Below, piece after piece: positions 51,226 through 60,984 of a stretch of 64,000 nt of DNA (positions are counted from its first letter, which is position 1; each line of letters starts with the position of its first letter). Made by a program: the position numbers and the translations under genes. Under the pieces are notes generated by a model. The model searched no databases, was not told where the DNA came from, and saw nothing but the letters and a program-made list of their open reading frames with translations. Source of the DNA: Candidatus Nanoarchaeia archaeon (GTDB taxonomy: Archaea > Nanobdellota > Nanobdellia > Woesearchaeales > WJIZ01); the NCBI GenBank assembly GCA_028279765.1, contig JANQND010000030.1, positions 60,917 to 124,916 on the forward strand, read 5' to 3'.

Positions 51226-52419
51226 TCAAAGTGTGTTTGCAAAGAAGATATTATGGGTAGATCGGGTAATCCTTACTTTCTGATGCGTGCGACCATTCGG
51301 CTCCCCTGAAACCGTAATCAATCGATCAGAAGCGCTCACCAAAAACTCATGAGGGTATCTGCCAACAGAGACAAATCGGGCAGGGACCTGATCGCCCTTT
51401 TGAAAAGGCTTAGGCAATTGCTTTGTTTTCCCAATTTCCCCTAATTTCATCATAGGTGGCTTGTACTTCTTCTCAATGCCGTCCAAAAAGCGAAAAAAAT
51501 CATCAAACTCTATTTCTTTTACCGGATTCCTGCCTCTCTTATTAATCAAAAAATTCTGCACCCCAAGCTCAAAGCCATGAGTAGCACAATACTGCGCAAT
51601 CTGAGAAATATCTTCCTCATTCATCCCTTTCATGAACACCGGCGCAATAATGACCCGTATCTTCCCTTTCAGATACTCCAGCGTCTTCTTCACCTTCCCT
51701 ACATTATACCCGCGTATATTGAACAGCTTTCGGGCATTTTCAGGGTCCAGGGAATGAAAGGATACATTAAAAGAGTGCAGCCCAGCAGAAATCAGAGAGT
51801 CTGCCATCTTCTGCGTAAGCAACATGCCATTCGTAATGATAGAAACTGCCTTCACATGCTCCAAAGAACTCAAATCACGCACTAAATCCACTATCTCAGC
51901 ATAGAGCAGCGGCTCTCCCTGAGGATTAATATAAATATGAACCGCAGAGCCCTTAAAATCCAGCAATTTCTTAATTTCAGAAACCAGATAGTCCTTTTCT
52001 ATCACAATATCAAGCGTTTTCTTAGAAGATGGGCCTTCATCGACAGAGCAAAAAATGCAATCCGCATTACAACTCGTCAGAGGCTTGATTTCAAGCAAAT
52101 CTGAGCCCTTATCTACGATGCCAAAGCTCATGCTGCCTATCAGGGGAATACCTGAATTTTGATGAATATACAGCGTAGGATTGCCTGAAATCTTATTCGT
52201 AAGGTGAGTCATGGATTTGCCCAGCAGGCGCATAAAGCCCTTGCGAGCCTTATCTTCGCTCAAAGAAGGAAAAACAATAGCATCTCCTTCAACAGAGTAC
52301 TTGCCAATCTTGTGCAAATCCCTTTGATCAAGCATAAAGGTATAGAGTTTCAAAAAATGTACCTTGACTCCCTCCCCTATCTGCTCAAATCGAAAATCTC
52401 TAAATGATAATCTCGCCAT
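51226..52419 (-). CDS. Radical SAM protein with C-terminal TRAM-like domain
   Basis: A protein of 397 residues from ATG 52419. The [4Fe-4S] site CNADCIFC (CxxxCxxC) lies about residues 117-124, with QGEPLLYAEIVDLVRDL (GGE-like) and the barrel beyond. The N-terminal ~110 residues are an own domain (YSVEGDAIVFPSLSEDKARKGFMRLLGKSMTHL). The last ~60 (FQKGDQVPARFVSVGRYPHEFLVSASDRLITVSG) look like a TRAM/OB fold for RNA binding. Such architecture is seen in RNA-modifying enzymes of the MiaB and related groups, but the substrate is not fixed. A TATA-like CTTTTTATC about 22-30 bases upstream supports this start. Confidence 0.82.
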   Translation of the reverse strand: MARLSFRDFRFEQIGEGVKVHFLKLYTFMLDQRDLHKIGKYSVEGDAIVFPSLSEDKARKGFMRLLGKSMTHLTNKISGNPTLYIHQNSGIPLIGSMSFGIVDKGSDLLEIKPLTSCNADCIFCSVDEGPSSKKTLDIVIEKDYLVSEIKKLLDFKGSAVHIYINPQGEPLLYAEIVDLVRDLSSLEHVKAVSIITNGMLLTQKMADSLISAGLHSFNVSFHSLDPENARKLFNIRGYNVGKVKKTLEYLKGKIRVIIAPVFMKGMNEEDISQIAQYCATHGFELGVQNFLINKRGRNPVKEIEFDDFFRFLDGIEKKYKPPMMKLGEIGKTKQLPKPFQKGDQVPARFVSVGRYPHEFLVSASDRLITVSGEPNGRTHQKVRITRSTHNIFFANTL

Positions 52420-52479
52420 GCAATACAAGATCATCAAGCAAGATAAAAAGATTCCTATTCAGAAAAAACCTTGTTAAGA

Positions 52480-52520
52480 AAAAGAGAAAAAAAAGAAAAA
52501 ATAAGGAGATTAACTCCCTT
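52480..52520 (-). terminator. T-rich terminator of the S-layer gene
   Basis: On the minus strand a hairpin AAGGGAG-ttaat-CTCCTT (52503-52520) overlaps the stop codon and runs into a long T-rich tract, TTTTTTCTTTTTTTTCTC (plus-strand A run 52480-52502). This is suitable for ending a highly expressed transcript. Confidence 0.6.
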
Positions 52521-55050
52521 ATTGTGCATCTTCAGCGTCGCCAGCGTCTTCTGCATCCTCTTCAGGTGCTTCTTCCGCTTCTTCGCTCTCGTCTGCTACA
52601 ACTTCTACTTCAGGTACGTTGGATAAAAACTCAGTTCCCTGTACGATAGTAACCAATTGCTTGGTAACTCCGTCTCCAAGACCTTTCAATAGAGCCATAT
52701 CAGCTACAACACCGGTTGCCATTCTGGTATCAGCTGCAGTGGTTCCTGCAACAAGCAGAGCAACGTTTCCGTTGGTGTGCTCAACAAGCTGGATAATTGC
52801 CTCACCTGCTGAGTATGGCCATCCAGAACAGGTTGGGAACTCATCAGATGTTGACTCAACAGCTGCGTTAGCACATGGGCCTCCTACAAGGATAACGTTT
52901 TGGCTTGTCTCAAGACCAGCAACTTCGCTAGCAAGCTTGGTTGCGCCTACGTCAATCTTCTGTAGGATAACAGCCTCGCCGGTTACCTCATCAGACTGAG
53001 TGATGCTCGTAGTTCCAGCAGTCAGGAAAACCTGTCCTTCAAGCTCGTTTTCAGGGATGATAATCATCCAGTCATCCTGGTCTCCTGAAGCGTCTCTTTC
53101 AAGATAGGTTCCCCATTTGGTGTAACCCTGGGACTTATCTGAATCACTGTCCAAGGTAAGCATAGAAAGCTCGAAATTGGTTGGTTCTTTCACACTTCCC
53201 TGGAAGTCGATGTTGGTGTTTGCAGATTCATACGTAAAGTTGAAAGCGAATGAATCCTGGCTGTTGTCATCTTCCTGAAGGTCATCATCTTCAGTGAAGA
53301 CAAGGTTGTTTAGTCCACTGTCGTTCAGTATTGAAGATCCACTTTCTCTAGCCATTGAACCGAAAAGTTCAATCTTGGTTCCGTATTTGGTCCAGATATC
53401 TGACTTACCGTCGCTATCATCCGTGATATCAGTTGGGTTTACACAGGATGGGCTTGCGCCGCCAACAACAGTTACCTGATAGGTATATCCATCGATATTC
53501 ATATCAGCAACACCAGTTGAAGAGTCAAAGTCATACTGAGTGGAGTCACCAGTACCTACGTCTTTGATCTTTACATACTTGTTGTCGGTTCCGTTCTTGA
53601 TGTTCGTCAACTGAAGGACTCTGGACTGCTCATCGTTTTCAACAACGAAATAGTTCTCATCACATACCTGGATGGTTGAGGACTCGTTCACGATAAGGTC
53701 TTTGCCGAACTCTTCTCCAAGATAGATGAATCCGGAACTGTTAGTATAGAGAATAGGTACGTTATAATCTATACTGTTTTTGTTCGTGAAACTCATCTTC
53801 ATTGCGTTGTCATCGTTTCTAATAATCTTCACTTCTTCCTTGTTGGTTGCTGCAAAGCCACTGAACTCATAGTCAATGCCTAGCTTCTCAAGAAGGTCAA
53901 CATAGTCACTCTCATCTTCAAGTGCCGCAGACTCAGAGAAGGTTCCTCCGACTGGGATGAAGATATTTGTGGTTGGTGACAGAGCAATGTCTAATCTGTC
54001 CAACTTGATGTCTCCTGAAGATGTAGACGTGGTTACGTTTGCAACAGTGTCATCCAGAGCAGTGTTATCTCCGATATCAAGCTCGTTGTTTACACCATCA
54101 AAGACCACTTTTTCAGCACCGAGGAAGAATTCCACTAAGTTCTGAACAACATCACCGGATTTGGTAGGAAGAACTTCCTTGATTCCGATTTCTGTTCCGT
54201 CTTTTAGGGTATAGGTCTCATCATTGGATAATGAAGGTGTTACCTCATCATTGATGATGAACTTCGTTAGACCAGTTGCAGAGGTATCTCCGGAAACGAT
54301 CATAACAGTTACTTCATAATCCTGTCCGTTGATGGTATAGGTCTTGGTTTGGCCAACTTCCAGAGTGTCCTGTACAGCACCGCTCATAAGAGTTAGCTCA
54401 ACACCGCCGGATTTGTTCTCTGCTTTGGTAACAGTGTACTCTTTACCCATCAGAGAGATTTTGTTGTCCTCAAAGTCTTCTAGCTTATCATTGCTGTCTA
54501 CATCGGATGCAGGTGCAGTTCCGAAGTTTAGCTGATAGTTGATTGCTTCCTTATTTGAAAGGAATTTCAGGAATACCTGAGGGTCTTCACCGTGCTCATC
54601 ATCCTGGTCCCATACAATGGTAGCATTGCTAGGTGAATTGATTCTTTGCGTATAAGATTCAGTAGATTTTCCTCTGAAGGTACCATCTGCAAGTGCATTT
54701 AGGTCTTCATCAGTAATAACCGATCGAATTCCGCTCAATTCCTGATACAGGTTCAATGCATCTCCACCAGTCTTAAAGTGGTATACATCTCCTTCTACCG
54801 CTACGGTAGATGCTGCGCCAGTTCCTGCTTTCACAGAAGCTGCAAACTGCAGACTCATTGCAATATCACTAACACCAACTACATCTTCTGCAGCAGCGTT
54901 ATCTCCAACAACTAATGTTCCAGCGAACTTTCCGCTCTGAACAAAAGGCTGAGGATATGCGTTAAGTCCAGCAGCCATGACTGTTGCTCCGATTAGGGAA
55001 GCTCCCATACCCAGTGCAACAATCTTCTTGATTGCTTTTCTTATTTTCAT
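52519..55050 (-). CDS. S-layer protein
   Basis: A protein of 843 residues from ATG 55050, behind GAGGTG (55060-55065). The signal peptide is about 1-24 (KIRKAIKKIVALGMGASLIGATVMAAG). GTLVVGDNAAAEDVVGVSDIAMSLQ is the S_layer_N motif seen in methanogen S-layer proteins. NVILVGGPCANAAV and NGNVALLVAGTTAADTRMATGVVADM form the C-terminal half of that fold. Between lie hundreds of beta-rich, acidic, Thr/Ser/Asp-rich residues. The end is acidic (EEAPEEDAEDAGDAEDAQ). It builds the cell's outer lattice. An upstream GTG is rejected as start. Confidence 0.92.
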   Translation of the reverse strand: MKIRKAIKKIVALGMGASLIGATVMAAGLNAYPQPFVQSGKFAGTLVVGDNAAAEDVVGVSDIAMSLQFAASVKAGTGAASTVAVEGDVYHFKTGGDALNLYQELSGIRSVITDEDLNALADGTFRGKSTESYTQRINSPSNATIVWDQDDEHGEDPQVFLKFLSNKEAINYQLNFGTAPASDVDSNDKLEDFEDNKISLMGKEYTVTKAENKSGGVELTLMSGAVQDTLEVGQTKTYTINGQDYEVTVMIVSGDTSATGLTKFIINDEVTPSLSNDETYTLKDGTEIGIKEVLPTKSGDVVQNLVEFFLGAEKVVFDGVNNELDIGDNTALDDTVANVTTSTSSGDIKLDRLDIALSPTTNIFIPVGGTFSESAALEDESDYVDLLEKLGIDYEFSGFAATNKEEVKIIRNDDNAMKMSFTNKNSIDYNVPILYTNSSGFIYLGEEFGKDLIVNESSTIQVCDENYFVVENDEQSRVLQLTNIKNGTDNKYVKIKDVGTGDSTQYDFDSSTGVADMNIDGYTYQVTVVGGASPSCVNPTDITDDSDGKSDIWTKYGTKIELFGSMARESGSSILNDSGLNNLVFTEDDDLQEDDNSQDSFAFNFTYESANTNIDFQGSVKEPTNFELSMLTLDSDSDKSQGYTKWGTYLERDASGDQDDWMIIIPENELEGQVFLTAGTTSITQSDEVTGEAVILQKIDVGATKLASEVAGLETSQNVILVGGPCANAAVESTSDEFPTCSGWPYSAGEAIIQLVEHTNGNVALLVAGTTAADTRMATGVVADMALLKGLGDGVTKQLVTIVQGTEFLSNVPEVEVVADESEEAEEAPEEDAEDAGDAEDAQ

Positions 55051-55059
55051 AGTTTTCAA

Positions 55060-55159
55060 CACCTCATGTCGATTTTGGCTATCTCATAAACATCATAGTG
55101 CGTTATTATTATAATAACACACTACGGTTTCAACCAACTCATTCATTCCCTTATTTAAA
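55060..55159 (-). promoter_or_regulatory. S-layer gene promoter, 5' hairpin and ribosome binding site
   Basis: The minus strand shows a BRE-like CCGAAAG followed by TATA-type GTTTAAATAA (55151-55160). Transcript start is predicted near 55128, directly before a near-perfect palindrome at 55096-55124 (arms TAGTG-c-GTTATTAT and ATAATAAC-a-CACTA). GAGGTG lies at 55060-55065. A stem at the very 5' end may protect this abundant mRNA. Confidence 0.6.
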
Positions 55160-55441
55160 CCTTTCGGTTTTTTCAGCCCTTATCATGGACGATAAAAGCC
55201 AAAGATATTAGGAATGCTCTCCTTGGTTGTAAGCCTCATAGTCTATTGATACAAATATATCAACAGAGAACTACTAAACACCCAACATAGTTTATAAAGA
55301 TACTTGTAAATTAAGACAGAAAAGAAAGGTTTTAAACTTTATATCCAAGAAATTTTAAAGAATAAAACTTTATATGAAGAAAAAAGACCAAGGAAAAAGA
55401 GTACCATTCTCCAATTACAAGCAATTCAAAGCAATAAAGCC
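55160..55441. other. Promoter-dense intergenic region upstream of S-layer gene
   Basis: No gene is seen. TATA-like matches repeat: TTTATAAA at about 55291-55298, AACTTTATATCC at 55336-55347 and AAACTTTATATG near 55366-55377. AAACTTTATAT occurs twice about 30 bases apart. The region may hold extra upstream promoters for the S-layer gene. Confidence 0.35.
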
Positions 55442-56290
55442 CTATTTACCTAAAATTTTGTAGAATGAGTCAAAAATAGGGGTATCGGTTGTTGTTTGTG
55501 TAAAGGAATTGCCCAGAATATCGCATTCATGCTCAATAGCTGCGGTATGCTGTTCCAGTCGCTTAATATACTGCTCCCGGGACTGCGCAGAAAGGTAGGT
55601 CCTCATAAGAGTCTGTGTCTCAGAATCCTGCAGTTTGAAGTCACCCTCCACTTCAAGGTGTCTCTCAATAGGGTCCAGAACCTGTATCAGGTGAAGTTGA
55701 TTATTGCCAAGATAACCCGTCATTTGCCGAAGATCATCAACAGGAAGCATGAAGTCAGAAATAAGCACAATAAGTGAGCGTGAGCCAATCATTTTTCGAT
55801 ACCGCTGAGCCATAGAAAGAATATCCGTCTTCCCGTTCGGTTTGAGCCGGTTGAGATAATCGACCATAGCAATCAGCTGAGACTTCCCTCTGCGCGGCTG
55901 ATACACTTCCAAATCGTCTGAAAACGTAGCAAACTGGAACTTATCATTTCCCTTCATGGCAAGATACGCATACCCAACAGCAAGCATGGAAGCATAATCA
56001 AACTTAGTTGGTTTTCCGAATTTCATAGAAAGAGATTTATCGACGAGAATATGAATAGTAAGGTTCCGCTCCTCTTCATAGTTCTTGATCATCAAATCGT
56101 CTGTTCGCGCATAAATCTTCCAGTCAACTGACCGAATATCATCTCCGGGCGCATAGATTCGATGATCCTTATAGAGCATTCCCCTTCCTACTGCAATAGA
56201 TTTACGGGGGCCCGAGTAGTTCGACGTGACACGCTTCTGAATAATCAGATTAAATTTCTCCAGCCCATGCAGAAAATCAGTATCTATCAT
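55442..56290 (-). CDS. DUF58 domain protein
   Basis: A protein of 282 residues. SGPRKSIAVGRGMLYKDHRIYAPGDDIRSVDWKIYARTDDLMIKNYEEERNLTIHILVDKSLSMKFG is the DUF58 signature, leading into a VWA-like half (DKSLSM resembles the metal-binding DxSxS). LISDFMLP follows. DUF58 proteins pair with MoxR ATPases in envelope or chaperone-like complexes. It starts at ATG 56290; an in-frame TTG at 56311 lies upstream. It is the last gene of the seven-gene operon. Confidence 0.85.
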   Translation of the reverse strand: MIDTDFLHGLEKFNLIIQKRVTSNYSGPRKSIAVGRGMLYKDHRIYAPGDDIRSVDWKIYARTDDLMIKNYEEERNLTIHILVDKSLSMKFGKPTKFDYASMLAVGYAYLAMKGNDKFQFATFSDDLEVYQPRRGKSQLIAMVDYLNRLKPNGKTDILSMAQRYRKMIGSRSLIVLISDFMLPVDDLRQMTGYLGNNQLHLIQVLDPIERHLEVEGDFKLQDSETQTLMRTYLSAQSREQYIKRLEQHTAAIEHECDILGNSFTQTTTDTPIFDSFYKILGK

Positions 56291-56313
56291 AGTATAACCA
56301 TTCCGTGTCAAAG

Positions 56314-57252
56314 CTATGGCTTAATCTTCTTCAATATCTCCCGGATAGCATCATCAGCAGTCATTCCACGCCGCTCAGCCTCAAAATTAAGAATGATACG
56401 ATGGCGAAGAACCGGAAGAGCCATCCTTTCTATATCTTTAGCACTAACGTGGTTACGCCCGTCAATAAGGGCTGCGGCCTTTGCTGCAAGGATAAGGCCG
56501 ATAGATGCACGCGGAGATGCACCAAAATGAATCGTATCCTTCGACTCCCGGGTAGCCTGTACGATCTTTACTGCCCATTTCTTGAGGTCTGTTGCAATAG
56601 GGAATTTCCTCACGATGTCCTGCAAAGAAAGGATATGAGTCTTATTAAGCATAGGCTTAAGCTTAGTGGGGACATTTCCCTCAGAATAAATATCAACGAT
56701 TTTGATTTCATCATTAAAGGAAGGATAATCCACCATAATTTTCAGTAAAAACCTATCCTGCTGCGCTTCAGGCAGAGGGTATGTTCCTTCCTGCTCAACA
56801 GGGTTTTGCGTTGCAAGCACAAAAAACGGAAGATCCAGGCGATAGGTATCGCGACCAACGCTCACCTGCTTCTCCTGCATCGCCTCAAGAAGGGCAGACT
56901 GGGTCTTGGGTGTTGCCCGGTTGATCTCATCAGCAAGCACAATATTGGAGAAAATAGGTCCCTGCTGGAACTTGAAATCCCGTTTACCACCTTTATCCTC
57001 AATGATTTGAGTACCGGTGATATCCGATGGCATCAGGTCAGGTGTACTCTGGATACGATTGAACTTCAGGTCCATCAGCTCTGCAAGAGTCTTCACCGCT
57101 AAGGTTTTTGCAAGGCCGGGAAATCCCTCCAGTAGCGCATTAGAATTGGAGAGAATACAAATCAGGATTTGCTCTATTACCTCATCCTGGCCTACTACAA
57201 CTTTGTTGATTTCCTTAAACAAACTGTCAAAAGCGTGTTTATAATTTTTCAT
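56314..57252 (-). CDS. moxR: MoxR-family AAA+ ATPase
   Basis: A protein of 312 residues from ATG 57252, behind GAGGTG (57262-57267). ALLEGFPGLAKTLAVKTLAEL is the Walker A region (GFPGLAKT), NIVLADEINRATPKTQSALLEAMQEKQVSVG Walker B with sensor, and LATQNPVEQEGTYPLPEAQQDRFLLKI the MoxR hallmark. It is followed by the DUF58 gene. MoxR ATPases remodel partner proteins that have VWA domains; the two VWA proteins of this operon are likely partners. Confidence 0.92.
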   Translation of the reverse strand: MKNYKHAFDSLFKEINKVVVGQDEVIEQILICILSNSNALLEGFPGLAKTLAVKTLAELMDLKFNRIQSTPDLMPSDITGTQIIEDKGGKRDFKFQQGPIFSNIVLADEINRATPKTQSALLEAMQEKQVSVGRDTYRLDLPFFVLATQNPVEQEGTYPLPEAQQDRFLLKIMVDYPSFNDEIKIVDIYSEGNVPTKLKPMLNKTHILSLQDIVRKFPIATDLKKWAVKIVQATRESKDTIHFGASPRASIGLILAAKAAALIDGRNHVSAKDIERMALPVLRHRIILNFEAERRGMTADDAIREILKKIKP

Positions 57253-57281
57253 TTGTCCTTGCACCTCATGTATACTGTATT

Positions 57282-58031
57282 TTAGTTTACCTTTTTATCA
57301 AAATATCGCTTGATCAGAGCCTGCTGCTCGTCACTAAACTCACTCTTATATGCCGTCCCCGATGAAATAAACACATCCTTGGGAAAAGCAACACTAAAAT
57401 CATATTCCGCTTCCCGGGAAACATCATTAAAATCAAAATCAATGCCGACAGGATTAATTTCCACTTCAACGCGCTCATTTCCCACTTCCATCACTGAGAC
57501 TTCCCCGCCCGTAAATTCACCTTCTTCTGATTCTTTTTCTTCCTGCGCATCAAAGCGCTTAGCGGCGTTTTGAATGACACTATCAAAATCAATAACCTGA
57601 ATATCTTCACTTGCAAGATAAGTAAAAGAACTGACTGAGACAATAAGCAAAAACAGCAAGATGACTACTTTCGAGAATGGAAGAAAAGAGCTAAGGGTTA
57701 CCTTTTTGAGCGAAAACAAAATATCCTCCTCGAGTTCATCAAGAACGATGTTTTCTTTGTTCTGGTAGTCCCGTGCGGTTCGCAGTTGCCAGAGAAGGTC
57801 TTTGAACTGCATCTCTACCCTCCTCAGGAAATCTATGCGTGACTCGAGAATAAGAGAAGAAAAAAAGTATACTGCACAGGGCACCAAAGCATAATAAGGG
57901 TTAATACCGACGATGTACAAAAGAAGATAACAAAAAGAGAGCAGAACAAGGGACTTGACAATCGTCAGGAAAATATCCACTTTACGAAGCGAAGTATTAA
58001 TTTCTTTGAGCGCTTTTTTTACCTTTTTCAT
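57282..58031 (-). CDS. Membrane protein of the MoxR/VWA operon
   Basis: A protein of 249 residues. Two membrane helices at about 22-60 (FLTIVKSLVLLSFCYLLLYIVG, PYYALVPCAVYFFSSLIL), a cytoplasmic helical part, then a third helix at about 120-140 (VVILLFLLIVSVSSFTYLA). The C-terminal ~110 residues are acidic and outside (EEKESEEGEFTGGEVSVMEVGNERVEVEINPVG). Not a recognised family. Its position fits a scaffold for the operon's complex. Confidence 0.65.
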   Translation of the reverse strand: MKKVKKALKEINTSLRKVDIFLTIVKSLVLLSFCYLLLYIVGINPYYALVPCAVYFFSSLILESRIDFLRRVEMQFKDLLWQLRTARDYQNKENIVLDELEEDILFSLKKVTLSSFLPFSKVVILLFLLIVSVSSFTYLASEDIQVIDFDSVIQNAAKRFDAQEEKESEEGEFTGGEVSVMEVGNERVEVEINPVGIDFDFNDVSREAEYDFSVAFPKDVFISSGTAYKSEFSDEQQALIKRYFDKKVN

Positions 58032-58042
58032 TGTTTACGGTA

Positions 58043-58540
58043 TTAGTCACAAACGGAGAAATCAGCGTTGCACGCATCCTCCAGGTCATTTTTTAAGTTT
58101 TTGACTTTGATTTGCAGAGCATTTTTCTCTGCGGTCAGCTGAGCGATCTCTGCTTTCTTATTCACCAGTTCCGACTGAGACTCTACTAGCTCGTTCGTTT
58201 TATCCAAAAGCTCAGATCGTACAACCACAAGCTCCGAATTCAGGCGTGAATTATCTCCCTGCAGTGCCTCATTTTCAGTACGAAGTTCCGCATACTTCTG
58301 GTTAAGGGTTGACTCATCTTCCTCTTTCAAACGAAGGTCAGCAGATGTTTTGTTGAGTTGGGTTTTATACAAAAAGAGGTCAGAAGTCACTTTCTCCAGC
58401 TTCGTAAGCCGGGAAGTGTAATCCTCCGACAAGGCAGAATAATTTTGGTTGTAATAAATGCCGATAGCTGCAATGCTTATAGCCAAAATAATCACCATAA
58501 GCATAAGTTTAAAGTTAATGTCCTTGTGCATAAAGCTCAT
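58043..58540 (-). CDS. Single-helix membrane protein with long coiled coil
   Basis: A protein of 165 residues. One membrane helix at about 12-30 (LMLMVIILAISIAAIGIYYN) is followed by ~120 residues of coiled coil (LTKLEKVTSDLFLYKTQLNKTSADLRLKEEDESTLNQKYAELR...). The end is short and Cys-containing (LEDACNADFSVCD). It overlaps the VWA gene upstream by ATGA. It probably extends outside the membrane and organises partners. Confidence 0.7.
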   Translation of the reverse strand: MSFMHKDINFKLMLMVIILAISIAAIGIYYNQNYSALSEDYTSRLTKLEKVTSDLFLYKTQLNKTSADLRLKEEDESTLNQKYAELRTENEALQGDNSRLNSELVVVRSELLDKTNELVESQSELVNKKAEIAQLTAEKNALQIKVKNLKNDLEDACNADFSVCD

Positions 58541-60984
58541 GATATCACCCGTGCATTTCTCTGTTCATAAACCTTTCTAATAAAGAGTTCCACAATAAAA
58601 ATAAGAAGGGCAAGGCCGAGGGGATAAAGTGATAAATCAGCCCTTTGGATTTGCGAGCGCTCAGAATAACTGCGAATGCGCTCATACAGATCATCATCTT
58701 CTACATCAAGGAGCGAGCCCCCGGATAGCTCCGCCATTTCCTCCAGCAGAGGGTTCCTTCCCAACTGATAATATTCCCGATGAGGATTAATCGCAACCAA
58801 AGCATCAAAGAATTGGTAAAAGCCTTCTTCTTCTGGATTGAACACTGCCTTATAGCTCCGGTCTCCTTCTTTCACAAACGTAAGGTCCTTAGAAACGGGA
58901 TGTTTTTCAGACCGCACCGCAATGACGTTATCTTCTCCAAGAAATCCATCACTGGAATCTATCAAGGGATCTTTATCACGCTCAGGGTTGCCTACAGCAT
59001 AGTTAATCATTCTGGTCAGTAATTTTGAGTTTTCCCGCTCAAGAAGAGATGCTGACCATTCCCTGCCGTCATCGCTTGCAAACGTGACCACACGGCCCAG
59101 GCCAAAATTCCAGCTGTTCACTACCGGATTACCATCTCCGGTGAATACCAAATTACGTGCACCGGGCTTTGGAACGACAAAGTTTATTCCTGTTACTCTG
59201 CTGCTCAGGCCCAGTTGCTGAGTAATGAAGTGGTTTTTATCGATCACTGCAAGGTTACTGCTTCCTGAAAAAACCTTTTCCTTTGCCTCTGGTTTTCCAA
59301 AGAACACATTAAGGAACTGGTAGTCTTCCGGCTCAAAATAGCTGCCGCCTCCAATCTCTGCCAGCCTCTGCATATATTCGCGATTGATGTCCTCCTGTCC
59401 CCTTCGTACTAAAGAAGGAAGACCGACAGTGTAAATCCTGATTCCTTTCTTTGCCATGCGCTGTGCTACCGCCTTTGGTGCAGGAGGGTCCTTACGGTTT
59501 GGTGTTTTACCGTCAGAGATCAGGATAACATTCTTAGTTCCTTTTGCACCGTCCAAAGCATACTCTCCCATTAAAAGCCCCTGATCAATCGAGGTACCCT
59601 CTCCTCCGCGAATACGCTCAAGGGTATTAATCAGGCTCTCTCTTGAGTCTCCCAGATCCTCAATATCAGCAACAATCTGGCCGATACTGGCAAAGGCAAC
59701 TATTCCAATACCAATATCATCACGGAAATTCTCAATCATTCCGATAGCCATCCCTTTGCCCAGATCAAGGCCGCTTTTTTCAGTTCCTTTTTTGTAGGCA
59801 AAATCGCTAAAACTATCCGAGACATCCAGAACAATCACAATATTATGCTTGAGAGGATCAATAATCCTTCCTGTTCCCACGGTCACGGGAAGCAGTGATT
59901 CCAAAAGAGTTTCTTCATAGTCTCCGCGATCAAATGAATTTCTCCCACCTATGAAAAGTATCCCTCCCCCTTCAATAAGAAAGCCAGTAAGGTCTTCGAG
60001 TCGGTTTTTCAGGTCGGCATACCCTATATCATTGAGGACCAGCGCAGAGTACTGCTGCAGGTTTTGTGGAAGGCTGCTGGTTCGCTTAAGATCGTAAATT
60101 GATCTCAGCCCCTCCTCAATCGGGCTGGAATGTCGCGAGACAAAAAGTATACGGGGCTTGGGAACAGCTTTAACTGTTTTATAGTAGATGTTGTTTTGTT
60201 CAAAGTAATCCTCAAGAATGATCTTTGCGCTGATCTTATGAAATCCTTCACCAAAGGTTTTTGTGATGTCTTTCTTAAAAGTGTTCGAGCCGCTAAACTC
60301 AAGCTTATCGTCAACGAAGATTTGTAAAGTAAACGCCGGCTGATTACCGATAAAATCCACAGACACCGTAAAGGTATTCGATGTTCCTGCAATGGTCTCG
60401 CCCGGTCCGCTAATCATTACAAAAGCATCATTGCGCACCTCCTCCATGTCAAGCGCAAATAAGGTAGTATCTGATAATCGTGAATACAGCCCAATATCAC
60501 GAAGGTCTTTCCCAAAATGATTATTTCCATCACTGATAAGGAGAAGATTATCTCCTCCTTCAATTTTCTTGAAAACTCCATCCCCCAGCTCCGATCGCCT
60601 CCCTGAAGAAATCTGGCTGATTTCCAGAGGAACGGTTCCTTCAAGTTTTTTCTTCAAAGCATCAAGAATATCAGGATCAAAAACTTCCATAGACTCAGAG
60701 CTATCAACCAGAACCTTGATGACAGGATCGCCATGCGTGGTAACCTCTGTAGTGGTGAACGGAAGTGCAAGCCCTGCAAGAAGAAAGAACACTATTAGTG
60801 TTCTGCTGCAGAGCACAAAAAATCGCAACGGCTTTTTCTGCTTGTGAAACCGTATTTTCTCCTCCGTATTCCGAAAGGAGATAAAGTCCCGGTAAATAAA
60901 AAGAAGAAGAAGAAGAAAAGCAGGGATTACCAGCAGCAGGAGTTCAGGGTTTTCAAGACAGTAGTCCTCAAAGCAGAGCGTCAT
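58537..60984 (-). CDS. Large VWA-domain membrane protein
   Basis: A protein of 815 residues. Membrane helices lie at about 15-35 and 52-75, then a first VWA-like region (IKVLVDSSESMEVFDPD, DxSxS metal site). Near residue 380-560 is a full VWA domain (NIVIVLDVSDSFSDFAYKKGTEKSGLDLGKGMAIGM with a variant DxSxS, ILISDGKTPNRKD). A further helix is at the C-terminus (LSLYPLGLALLIFIVELFI). The middle resembles glutamine amidotransferase-like GATase1 regions of BatA-type proteins (LNDIGYADLKNRLEDLTGFLIEGGGILFIGGRNSFD). It is coupled to both neighbours by ATGA. Confidence 0.8.
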   Translation of the reverse strand: MTLCFEDYCLENPELLLLVIPAFLLLLLFIYRDFISFRNTEEKIRFHKQKKPLRFFVLCSRTLIVFFLLAGLALPFTTTEVTTHGDPVIKVLVDSSESMEVFDPDILDALKKKLEGTVPLEISQISSGRRSELGDGVFKKIEGGDNLLLISDGNNHFGKDLRDIGLYSRLSDTTLFALDMEEVRNDAFVMISGPGETIAGTSNTFTVSVDFIGNQPAFTLQIFVDDKLEFSGSNTFKKDITKTFGEGFHKISAKIILEDYFEQNNIYYKTVKAVPKPRILFVSRHSSPIEEGLRSIYDLKRTSSLPQNLQQYSALVLNDIGYADLKNRLEDLTGFLIEGGGILFIGGRNSFDRGDYEETLLESLLPVTVGTGRIIDPLKHNIVIVLDVSDSFSDFAYKKGTEKSGLDLGKGMAIGMIENFRDDIGIGIVAFASIGQIVADIEDLGDSRESLINTLERIRGGEGTSIDQGLLMGEYALDGAKGTKNVILISDGKTPNRKDPPAPKAVAQRMAKKGIRIYTVGLPSLVRRGQEDINREYMQRLAEIGGGSYFEPEDYQFLNVFFGKPEAKEKVFSGSSNLAVIDKNHFITQQLGLSSRVTGINFVVPKPGARNLVFTGDGNPVVNSWNFGLGRVVTFASDDGREWSASLLERENSKLLTRMINYAVGNPERDKDPLIDSSDGFLGEDNVIAVRSEKHPVSKDLTFVKEGDRSYKAVFNPEEEGFYQFFDALVAINPHREYYQLGRNPLLEEMAELSGGSLLDVEDDDLYERIRSYSERSQIQRADLSLYPLGLALLIFIVELFIRKVYEQRNARVIS

